A stretch of DNA of 5,066 nt from assembly GCA_003562535.1 (NCBI GenBank), contig PWUP01000363.1, forward strand, positions 1-5,066, read 5' to 3'. Below are positions 1-5,066 of the stretch, piece after piece (position 1 is the first letter of the stretch; each line of letters begins with the position of its first letter). The notes below the pieces were generated by a model. That model was not told the DNA's origin and did no database searches. It saw nothing but the letters and a program-made list of their open reading frames with translations. A program made the translations under genes and the position numbers. This stretch comes from Gammaproteobacteria bacterium (GTDB lineage Bacteria > Pseudomonadota > Gammaproteobacteria > Competibacterales > Competibacteraceae).

Positions 1-1846
1 CCCCCGCCGCCCAAGCCAGGTCGCCAATCCGCTGGAACCCAAACATGGAGTAATAAATATAAAACGGGATCATACTGATGCCGTGATTGCTGTACGCGGT
101 TGCCGCAGCAATCCACGATGACATGGCCCCGGCCTCATTAATGCCTTCTTGCAAAATCTGGCCTTCGCGATCCTCTTTGTAATACATCAGTTGATCGGCA
201 TCTTCAGGCTGGTAAAGCTGACCTTGCGAGGAATAAATCCCCAGTTGGCGGAATAAGCCTTCCATGCCAAAGGTGCGGGATTCATCCGGCACAATCGGCA
301 CCACATGCCGCCCCAGGGTTTTATCGCGGCATAACTGGGTTAACAGGCGCACAAACACCATGGTGGTGGACAGTTCCCGTTCTCCCGTGTCCTGCATCAA
401 TTTGCTGAATTCACCGATATCCGGCACGGTTAATGAGTCGGCCTGACGCCGCCGCTGGGGTAGGTAACCGCCTAGGGCTTGGCGGCGCTCGTGTAAATAG
501 CGCAGTTCCGGGCTGTCATCGGCGGGTTTATAAAACGGCATTTCATCGAGTTGATCGTCACTGATCGGTATCTGGAACCGGTCACGGAAGCGTTGCAGCG
601 GTTGGTAGCCCATTTTCTTGGCCTGATGAGTGATGTTCAGACCCTCACCAGCCTCACCCATGCCGTAGCCTTTCACGGTTTTAGCCAAAATCACTGTGGG
701 CTGGCCGGTGTGTTTAACCGCTGCGGCATACGCGGCATAGACCTTGTGGGGATCATGGCCGCCTCGGTTCAAACGCCAAATGTCTTCATCCGAAAGATGG
801 GCGACCATCGCTTTGAGTTCGGGATATTTGCCGAAAAAGTGCTCGCGAGTGTAAGCGCCACCTTTGGCCTTAAAGGCTTGATATTCGCCGTCCACGGCTT
901 CTTCCATACGCTGGCGCAGCAGTCCATCTTTATCTGCCGCCAGCAGGGGATCCCAATACGATCCCCAGATGACTTTGATCACATTCCAACCGGCGCCACG
1001 GAACGCCCCTTCCAGCTCTTGGATGATTTTGCCATTGCCGCGCACCGGGCCGTCGAGACGTTGCAGATTGCAGTTCACCACAAAAATCAAATTATCGAGG
1101 TTTTCCCGTCCAGCCAGCGAGATGGCGCCCAGCGATTCGGGTTCATCCATTTCACCATCGCCCATAAAGGCCCAAACTTTGCGGCCATCGGCGTTGATAA
1201 TGCTGCGATGATGCAGGTATTTCATAAATCGAGCTTGATAAATCGCCATAATCGGCCCCAAGCCCATAGACACCGTAGGAAACTGCCAAAAATCCGGCAT
1301 CAGCCACGGATGGGGATAAGAGGATAAGCCTTGGCCTTCGGTCTCTTGACGAAAATTATTGAGTTGCTCTTCAGTAATTCGGCCTTCGAGATAGGCGCGG
1401 GCGTAGATGCCGGGGGCAGAATGGCCTTGGATAAAGACTAAATCCCCGGCATGTTGCTCGCTGGGGGCATGCCAAAAATGGTTAAAGCCGACATCGTACA
1501 AGGTAGCGCTGGAGGCGAAGCTGGCAATATGTCCGCCGAGTTCGGAACTGTGCTTATTGGCTCTGAGTACGATGGCGGCGGCATTCCAGCGAATAAACGA
1601 CCGCAGCCGCCATTCAATGGCTGGATCACCGGAGGTGTACTGCTCCAGCTCAGCGGGGATGGTATTCACATACGGGGTGGTGACACTGCGCGGAATCGCT
1701 GCACCCTGCCCATGAGCCTGATCCAACAGCTTGGACAGGATAAAATGAGCGCGTTCAGTGCCTTCACGCTCCAGAATGGCGTCTAAGGCGTCTAGCCATT
1801 CTTGGGTTTCTTGCGGGTCGATATCGTTATACGTTGGATTGACCAT
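1..1846 (-). CDS. aceE: Pyruvate dehydrogenase E1 component, homodimeric type (partial, C-terminus beyond the left edge)
   Basis: Thiamine-diphosphate enzyme that decarboxylates pyruvate and passes the acetyl group to the lipoyl arm of E2 in the cytoplasmic pyruvate dehydrogenase complex. The minus strand reads open from ATG at 1846 for 615 codons to the window edge; E. coli AceE has about 887 residues, so roughly 270 C-terminal residues are missing. Visible landmarks are the ThDP/Mg motif GDGEMDEPES at residues 229-238 closed by NCNLQ at 258-262 (Asp230, Asn260 and Gln262 as in E. coli), the active-site-loop histidine His407 in THQAKKM, and Glu571 in LQEGINE, the residue that activates the cofactor aminopyrimidine. 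These fall at E. coli numbers without any gap, which supports the start. An in-frame ATG at 1858 also exists, but GGAGGAG lies between the two and favours 1846. The usual partners aceF and lpd are not visible and would lie to the left. No frameshift or missing catalytic residue was seen. Confidence 0.97.
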   Translation of the reverse strand, partial: MVNPTYNDIDPQETQEWLDALDAILEREGTERAHFILSKLLDQAHGQGAAIPRSVTTPYVNTIPAELEQYTSGDPAIEWRLRSFIRWNAAAIVLRANKHSSELGGHIASFASSATLYDVGFNHFWHAPSEQHAGDLVFIQGHSAPGIYARAYLEGRITEEQLNNFRQETEGQGLSSYPHPWLMPDFWQFPTVSMGLGPIMAIYQARFMKYLHHRSIINADGRKVWAFMGDGEMDEPESLGAISLAGRENLDNLIFVVNCNLQRLDGPVRGNGKIIQELEGAFRGAGWNVIKVIWGSYWDPLLAADKDGLLRQRMEEAVDGEYQAFKAKGGAYTREHFFGKYPELKAMVAHLSDEDIWRLNRGGHDPHKVYAAYAAAVKHTGQPTVILAKTVKGYGMGEAGEGLNITHQAKKMGYQPLQRFRDRFQIPISDDQLDEMPFYKPADDSPELRYLHERRQALGGYLPQRRRQADSLTVPDIGEFSKLMQDTGERELSTTMVFVRLLTQLCRDKTLGRHVVPIVPDESRTFGMEGLFRQLGIYSSQGQLYQPEDADQLMYYKEDREGQILQEGINEAGAMSSWIAAATAYSNHGISMIPFYIYYSMFGFQRIGDLAWAAG

Positions 1847-1849
1847 CTG

Positions 1850-1856
1850 CTCCTCC
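1850..1856 (-). promoter_or_regulatory. Ribosome binding site of aceE (decides the start)
   Basis: The minus strand reads GGAGGAG, then CAG, then ATG at 1846. Taking the first GGAG as the core leaves a normal 6-nt spacing. The motif overlaps the upstream in-frame ATG (1858-1856), which has no comparable Shine-Dalgarno sequence of its own, so the downstream ATG is preferred. Use of the upstream ATG would only add the four residues MEEQ. Confidence 0.75.
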
Positions 1857-1913
1857 ATTATGGTAGGCCTAGTATTATTGTGGGTATTATTTTGATTTCT
1901 GATTTTACCGCTA

Positions 1914-1936
1914 GGTTAATTCTAACCGATTATCGG
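1914..1936. repeat. Two overlapping short inverted repeats upstream of aceE
   Basis: Plus-strand GGTTA-ATTC-TAACC (1914-1927) is a perfect 5-bp inverted repeat, and CCGAT-T-ATCGG (1926-1936) is another; they share the CC at 1926-1927. As RNA the two stems would compete for those bases. As DNA the pair could form an operator. The GGT/ACC arms recall GntR-family sites such as that of PdhR, but the known PdhR consensus (TTGGT, three bases, ACCAA) is not matched. The repeats are directly visible; the role is unproven. Confidence 0.5.
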
Positions 1937-1939
1937 GTA

Positions 1940-1958
1940 TCAGCGGGTCATGATTATG
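1940..1958. repeat. Imperfect 19-nt direct repeat, copy 1
   Basis: TCAGCGGGTCATGATTATG here matches copy 2 (2010-2028, TCAGCGGATGATGATTAAG) at 16 of 19 positions, with starts 70 bp apart. This copy is noncoding and lies about 95 bp upstream of the aceE start. Function is unknown; it could be a protein-binding pair or the remnant of a small duplication. Confidence 0.5.
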
Positions 1959-2009
1959 CGTCAGTGCCTAAATACCCGTGGGCTGTTGGGGGTATGGCGG
2001 CCAGCGCGG

Positions 2010-2028
2010 TCAGCGGATGATGATTAAG
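2010..2028. repeat. Imperfect 19-nt direct repeat, copy 2, overlapping the hemW stop
   Basis: This is the second copy of the repeat described at 1940-1958. It covers the last bases of hemW, including its TAA stop (2026-2024 on the minus strand). Because part of it is coding, some of its sequence is constrained by the hemW C-terminus. Confidence 0.5.
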
Positions 2029-3166
2029 GAGGTAAAAAAATTTCTAATAAATCATTGAGAAACTGCCGTCCTAGGTCTGTGGTTTGGATGTTATTGTCCT
2101 CAATGGCCAGCAGGCCGCGAGCCTCGGCTTGGTGGAGTAGGGGCAGTATTCGCTGTACGGGCAGGCCGGTGCGGTCGCTCAACTGCTCTAAGGGCAATGC
2201 GGCGGTTAAGCGCAAGCGGTTGAGCATGAATTCAAACAGCACATCCGCTGCGCTCACCGGTTGGCGCTCACTGGCGGCTTGTCCGGCCTGTTGCAGGAAG
2301 GTGCGCGGGTGTTTGCTTTTACGGGTGCGCCATACCGTTCCCGTGGTCGGATCGGTGCGTTTGCCATGCGCCCCAGCACCGATGCCGAGATAATCGCCGA
2401 ATTGCCAATAATTCAGATTGTGTCGGCACTGATTGCTCGATTGCGCATAGGCTGAGATTTCGTACTGTGGGTAGCCCTGAGCTGCGAGCAGACTCTGCCC
2501 CTGGTGCTGCATAGCCCAGAGCCGCTCATCATCGGGTAGCGGCGGTGGCTGGTGGTGAAACAGGGTGTTGGGCTCAAGGGTGAGTTGGTAATAAGAGATA
2601 TGGGTGGGTGCAAGGTCAATGAGTTCGCGCAGATCCGTGTGAGCCTGGCTGAGGGTTTGCTGCGGCAGGCCGTACATGAGGTCGAGGTTGATCTGCTCAA
2701 ATCCAGCCGCTTGGGCAGCAGCTACTGCGTCCAAGGCTTCGCGGCGGCCATGAATCCGTCCCAAAGCCTGTAGATGAGGGTCATTTAGGCTTTGCACACC
2801 CAGCGACAGGCGATTAATCCCGAGGGCACAGTAAGCGCGAAACCGCTGTTGTTCGGCACTGCCGGGATTGGCTTCTAGGGTGATTTCTATATTAGGTTGC
2901 CAGCGTAAACGCTGCTGTACGCCGTCGAGTAAACGCTCTAACGCTGGCGGTGAGAACAGACTGGGAGTGCCGCCACCGATGAACAGGCTGCTCAGGGCTT
3001 GGGTCGGCGGCAACCAGGCTAAATCCTGATCGAGATCCCGCAGCAGTGCGTCGATGTACTCAGCCTCGGGCAGCTCACCGCGCAGGGCATGGGAGTTGAA
3101 ATCACAATACGGGCATTTGCGCACACACCAAGGCAGGTGAATGTAAAGGCTGAGGGGAGGTGGCAT
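2024..3166 (-). CDS. hemW: HemW, radical SAM heme chaperone (formerly 'oxygen-independent coproporphyrinogen III oxidase-like')
   Basis: A 380-residue protein, the usual HemW length. The radical-SAM cluster motif is Cys14-x3-Cys18-x2-Cys21 (PWCVRKCPYCDF), with Phe23 where true HemN oxidases carry a fourth cysteine (CxxxCxxCxC). This marks HemW, a heme-binding chaperone reported to deliver heme to respiratory enzymes, rather than a porphyrin oxidase. GGGTPS at 64-69 is the SAM-binding glycine motif, followed by the conserved stretches EANPG (98-102), SLGVQS (121-126) and DLMYGLP (162-168). HNLNYW at 249-254 is the HNxxYW motif linked to heme binding, followed by GIGAGAH (261-267). Residues from about 300 form the HemW C-terminal helical domain. 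The ATG lies 14 nt after the upstream gene's stop and has no clear Shine-Dalgarno site. An in-frame TAG just upstream rules out a longer start, so translation is probably coupled to the upstream gene. Confidence 0.96.
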   Translation of the reverse strand: MPPPLSLYIHLPWCVRKCPYCDFNSHALRGELPEAEYIDALLRDLDQDLAWLPPTQALSSLFIGGGTPSLFSPPALERLLDGVQQRLRWQPNIEITLEANPGSAEQQRFRAYCALGINRLSLGVQSLNDPHLQALGRIHGRREALDAVAAAQAAGFEQINLDLMYGLPQQTLSQAHTDLRELIDLAPTHISYYQLTLEPNTLFHHQPPPLPDDERLWAMQHQGQSLLAAQGYPQYEISAYAQSSNQCRHNLNYWQFGDYLGIGAGAHGKRTDPTTGTVWRTRKSKHPRTFLQQAGQAASERQPVSAADVLFEFMLNRLRLTAALPLEQLSDRTGLPVQRILPLLHQAEARGLLAIEDNNIQTTDLGRQFLNDLLEIFLPP

Positions 3167-3180
3167 AAGGGAAAGACAGG

Positions 3181-3594
3181 TTACAACAGACTAACCCCAA
3201 ACATCGCCGCTATCAGGGTAAAGGCAAAGGTAAAAAACAAGCCCACCATCCACTGTACCTGTTTTTTGCTGGTGATTTCAATTTTTAGATTGACCTCGGC
3301 GATTTCTTTTTGCAACCGCAGCTCAGTTTGCAGCATATCGGCGCGAATCTGCTGTTCAAACTTATGCATATCCGCACGAATTTGCTGAGTCTCTTGGCGG
3401 ATTTTTTCAATTTCTTTCAACAAGCGCAGTTCGGTTTCCCGCACCCCAGTCGCCGTGGCCAAATCCTTGAGTTCGGGATAGCGGTCTTCTAAGCGTTCAA
3501 AGGCGGTGGCGATAATCCGCGCCCGGGTTTTGTCATCCGGGGCGCTGAGCAGTTGTTCATAGACATCAATGACGGATAAGGCACTGTGAGCCAT
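3181..3594 (-). CDS. Small coiled-coil protein with a C-terminal transmembrane helix (function unknown)
   Basis: A 137-residue protein. Residues 1-50 form a mixed helical head. Residues about 52-112 are a charged, long coiled coil with internal repeats: TELRL-x-KEI occurs at 54-62 and 90-98, and QIRADM at 71-76 and 82-87 (an 11-residue step). Residues about 114-136 are a hydrophobic segment (WMVGLFFTFAF onward) that ends the protein, so it is probably tail-anchored in the inner membrane with the coiled coil in the cytoplasm. The VRETELRLLKEIE pattern resembles DUF1640/CCDC90-like bacterial proteins, as I recall them from Thiotrichales, Chromatiales and cyanobacteria; that assignment is from memory and tentative. 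The start is well supported by AGGAG 9 nt upstream. It is the first gene of the apparent unit with hemW, and no role in heme transfer should be assumed from that alone. Confidence 0.85.
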   Translation of the reverse strand: MAHSALSVIDVYEQLLSAPDDKTRARIIATAFERLEDRYPELKDLATATGVRETELRLLKEIEKIRQETQQIRADMHKFEQQIRADMLQTELRLQKEIAEVNLKIEITSKKQVQWMVGLFFTFAFTLIAAMFGVSLL

Positions 3595-3595
3595 T

Positions 3596-3608
3596 GGGGG
3601 GGTCTCCT
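3596..3608 (-). promoter_or_regulatory. Ribosome binding site with a C7 spacer tract for the coiled-coil gene
   Basis: The minus strand reads AGGAG (3608-3604), then A, seven C residues (3602-3596), A, and the ATG at 3594. The Shine-Dalgarno site is strong and its 9-nt spacing is acceptable. The spacer is almost entirely a C homopolymer (G7 on the plus strand). Slippage there would change the spacing, and so translation efficiency, without altering the protein. Confidence 0.7.
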
Positions 3609-3859
3609 AAGCGCAAGCAGTCGGTGATGGGTGCAGTGTATCAGGCGTGAGGTGAAAGGTTATAAAAAATAAAAGTCTCTTAATTTTAAAATTATAGAAC
3701 AAATTGTTGAGCTTGGGGGTTGCCGACCAACAAGGTATGGTGTCAGTATTGGCATTAATTCAGTTGACAAGCAGTGCGTTGCTCTCTTCCGCCTATTGAA
3801 ATCCGCAGGGTCTGGCAACCGCAGCGGATAGACTCGATCAGAGTACGCTCACCAAAACA
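3609..3859. promoter_or_regulatory. Divergent intergenic region with candidate promoters
   Basis: This is most of a 277-nt gap between divergently oriented genes. An AT-rich core (about 3660-3706) contains a perfect 14-nt palindrome, TAATTTTAAAATTA (3681-3694), overlapped on the minus strand by TATAAT (3696-3691). That is a good -10 for the coiled-coil/hemW unit, though no matching -35 is obvious. For the plus-strand gene, TTGGGG (3713-3718) and TATGGT (3736-3741) are 17 nt apart and form a weak sigma-70 candidate. A consensus TTGACA at 3764-3769 has no acceptable -10 at the right distance. Transcription starts are therefore inferred only. Confidence 0.4.
3801..3829 (+). other. Possible stem-loop in the 5' leader of the exported-protein gene
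   Basis: ATCCGC (3801-3806) and GCGGAT (3824-3829) are perfect complements enclosing 17 nt. A minor inner pairing, GGT (3809-3811) with ACC (3818-3820), is possible. The element ends about 42 nt before the start codon, so it would lie in the 5' untranslated RNA if transcription starts upstream. It has no following T-run and is not a typical terminator. I do not recognise a known riboswitch class. Confidence 0.35.
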
Positions 3860-3861
3860 AT

Positions 3862-3865
3862 GAGG
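3862..3865 (+). promoter_or_regulatory. Ribosome binding site of the exported-protein gene (decides the start)
   Basis: GAGG lies 6 nt before ATG 3872. Another in-frame ATG at 3860 would add MRFD, but it overlaps this site and has only weak purine sequence upstream, so 3872 is preferred. The signal segment is intact with either start. Confidence 0.55.
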
Positions 3866-3871
3866 TTCGAC

Positions 3872-5066
3872 ATGGCGATTTTTCGACGCGGCTTTGGGGT
3901 TTATGGGGTTTGGCTAGGGCTGGTGCTCTGGATGATCAGCCTGATGGCCTTTGGGCAAACGGTCAGTACCGAAGCCACTTTGCAGCAGTACTATCTGGCG
4001 TACTATGGTCGAGCCGCCGATCCGGGGGGATTGGATCAATGGCGGGAGTCCGTGGATGCGGCCAGCAGTGATGCCGAGCGTTCGCGGATTCTGGATAGCG
4101 TCCGAGCCTCGTTCGGTTCCCCCGCCCAAGCAGAGTTTGCCGCTGTATACGGCCAAGTGGATGACGCGACTTTCCTCGATCGAGCCTACACCAATATTCT
4201 CAACCGCACCTTTGATCCCGAAGGACGAGCGTACTGGGCCGGTGAGATCACCTCTCGAACCGAGGCGTTAGTGCAACAGGGTGACACTCCAGCCGATGCC
4301 CAGGCCAAAGCTCGGGCTGATGTGTTGTCCTTGATCATCAATGCGGCGTTAGCGGGCGACCCCGATTCTCTGGATCGTCAGACTATTGAGCGTTCGGTGG
4401 CGTTAGCGCAGTATATTACCCAAAGGGCTCGTGAATTAGCCGCTGAGCAAGCAACTGACTTACTTAATGCCACCCGTGAGTTGCTGGCTGAAACGGATTT
4501 AGGTCAACAGTTGTTGGCTGCGCTTCAGGCACGGGTGGATGACCTGCTGCGAGGATTGTTGGGCGGCGGCCGTCTGCAAGTGATTCTTGAACCTGCTGCT
4601 GCACGCGATGCTGGTGCCCAATGGCGGCGGGCGAACACGAATCCGTGGTTTAACAGCGGCGCAACGGAAACCAACATTCCCGTCGGTGGGCACACGGTGG
4701 AGTTTAAAACTATCCCCGAGTGGAACGCGCCGAGTAATGCGGCAGTGAGTATTACTGCCGGGCAAACCACCCCCCTGACGCGCAGCTATGAACCGGAGGC
4801 AACAGATCCGGTTGATCCTGATCCCCCCACTACTCTGGGTTGGCGTTATGACCGCTACGATCTAGCGGCAACAGGCACCGACAGCACCGCTTACAGCAGC
4901 CCCTCGGGTACATTGGTTGCACAATGGTCGGAATCCATTGGTAATTCACACCGTGGATCCGTGCGCAGCGGGGATGTGACTGGCGATGGTCAGATGGAAC
5001 TGGTTGTCGTGGTGGATCGTAGCCTAAGAATATTGAATGCCTCCGGACAGGATGTGGTTGCTCCCG
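3872..5066 (+). CDS. Exported multidomain protein: DUF4214-like, PEGA-like and FG-GAP/VCBS-type repeat (partial, C-terminus beyond the right edge)
   Basis: The frame is open for 398 codons to the edge. Residues 1-29 look like a signal peptide or anchor: MAIFRR, then a hydrophobic stretch (about 10-27), then polar FGQTVS; no lipobox cysteine is seen. Residues about 36-165 carry two motifs of the DUF4214 kind, YYGRAADPGGLDQW (44-57) and AYTNILNRTFDPEGRAYW (105-122), in a helical region that continues to about 230. After GGG (231-233), residues 234-307 form a beta domain of the LEP...GAQWR...VGGHTVEFK...W...TAGQTT type, resembling PEGA-like domains of surface proteins. A Pro/Asp-rich linker (308-320) leads to a new domain in which GDVTGDGQMELVVV (367-380) is an FG-GAP/VCBS-type calcium-loop motif, probably the first blade of a propeller or a repeat. 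Periplasmic or surface adhesion or binding is inferred from the domains; no catalytic motif is visible before the edge. Confidence 0.88.
   Translation, partial: MAIFRRGFGVYGVWLGLVLWMISLMAFGQTVSTEATLQQYYLAYYGRAADPGGLDQWRESVDAASSDAERSRILDSVRASFGSPAQAEFAAVYGQVDDATFLDRAYTNILNRTFDPEGRAYWAGEITSRTEALVQQGDTPADAQAKARADVLSLIINAALAGDPDSLDRQTIERSVALAQYITQRARELAAEQATDLLNATRELLAETDLGQQLLAALQARVDDLLRGLLGGGRLQVILEPAAARDAGAQWRRANTNPWFNSGATETNIPVGGHTVEFKTIPEWNAPSNAAVSITAGQTTPLTRSYEPEATDPVDPDPPTTLGWRYDRYDLAATGTDSTAYSSPSGTLVAQWSESIGNSHRGSVRSGDVTGDGQMELVVVVDRSLRILNASGQDVVAP

Larger units (their letters stand above)
1847..2023 (-). promoter_or_regulatory. hemW-aceE intergenic region, likely aceE leader/promoter
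   Basis: This 177-nt gap lies between two same-strand genes. It holds an AT-rich stretch near 1872-1922, a tandem GTATTATT (1872-1879 and 1884-1891, plus-strand reading), an 8-nt palindrome TAGGCCTA (1864-1871), two overlapping inverted repeats at 1914-1936, and one copy of an imperfect 19-nt direct repeat. No strong sigma-70 promoter stands out; the best minus-strand pair is TTAACC (1919-1914) with CAAAAT (1894-1889), whose 19-nt spacer is long. No rho-independent terminator for hemW (stable GC stem plus T-run) is visible, so readthrough from hemW remains possible. A regulatory role is inferred from position and repeat content only. Confidence 0.4.

Noticed and set aside
551..1327. A 258-codon plus-strand open frame antisense to aceE
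   Set aside because: It lies wholly within the aceE coding sequence, whose translation matches E. coli AceE residue by residue at the cofactor motifs. The antisense product shows no recognisable domain and is a coding shadow.
1407..2020. Plus-strand open frames over the aceE 5' end and the intergenic gap
   Set aside because: They overlap the aceE N-terminus or the repeat-bearing gap. No protein family features are seen in them, and aceE is well supported on the opposite strand.
2001..2023. GC-rich stretch after the hemW stop as a rho-independent terminator
   Set aside because: Pairing is imperfect and no T-run follows on the minus strand.
2055..2773. Several 64-112-codon open frames within hemW on both strands
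   Set aside because: All are contained in hemW, which has complete radical-SAM and HNxxYW motifs, and their translations are low-complexity Arg/Ser-rich products typical of shadow frames.
3764..3769. Consensus TTGACA as a -35 element for the plus-strand gene
   Set aside because: The hexamer at the 17-nt distance is TTCCGC; the nearest TATTGA-like element is 24 nt away, so no functional sigma-70 pair can be supported.
3801..3850. A cyclic di-GMP (GEMM-I) riboswitch, suggested by CGCAGGG and GGCAACC in the leader
   Set aside because: The order and spacing do not match the GEMM-I core as I know it, and no second conserved helix with GACGCAAAGCC is present.
3914..4770. Minus- and plus-strand open frames within the exported-protein gene
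   Set aside because: They are alternative frames of a continuous 398-codon frame with a signal segment and recognisable domains.

Overview
The window looks like chromosome from a proteobacterium, most probably a gammaproteobacterium. The reasons are a homodimeric (AceE-type) pyruvate dehydrogenase E1 that keeps Escherichia coli residue numbering, a proteobacterial-style HemW, and good Shine-Dalgarno sites at most starts. Base composition is moderate. I cannot name a genus from the sequence.

Layout. Three genes lie on the minus strand over the first 3.6 kb, in transcription order: a 137-residue coiled-coil membrane protein (3594-3181), hemW (3166-2024) and aceE (1846 to beyond the left edge). 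The first two are only 14 nt apart and look co-transcribed. A 177-nt gap carrying several small repeats separates hemW from aceE, so aceE may have its own promoter there. A 277-nt divergent intergenic region (3595-3871) separates this block from a plus-strand gene that starts at 3872 and runs off the right edge. It encodes an exported multidomain protein with a signal or anchor segment, a DUF4214-like region, a PEGA-like beta domain and the start of an FG-GAP/VCBS-type repeat.

Functional picture. aceE is central metabolism (pyruvate to acetyl-CoA). hemW is a radical-SAM heme chaperone. The two plausibly sit together by chance or loose co-regulation, and nothing in the sequence ties them to one pathway. 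The coiled-coil protein and the exported protein are the least understood genes here. No tRNA, rRNA, CRISPR array, insertion sequence or phage gene was seen. The long open frames antisense to aceE and hemW are coding shadows. I do not see a convincing new multi-gene system; the most interesting items are the domain architecture of the exported protein, the internally repeated coiled coil, and the paired repeats upstream of aceE.
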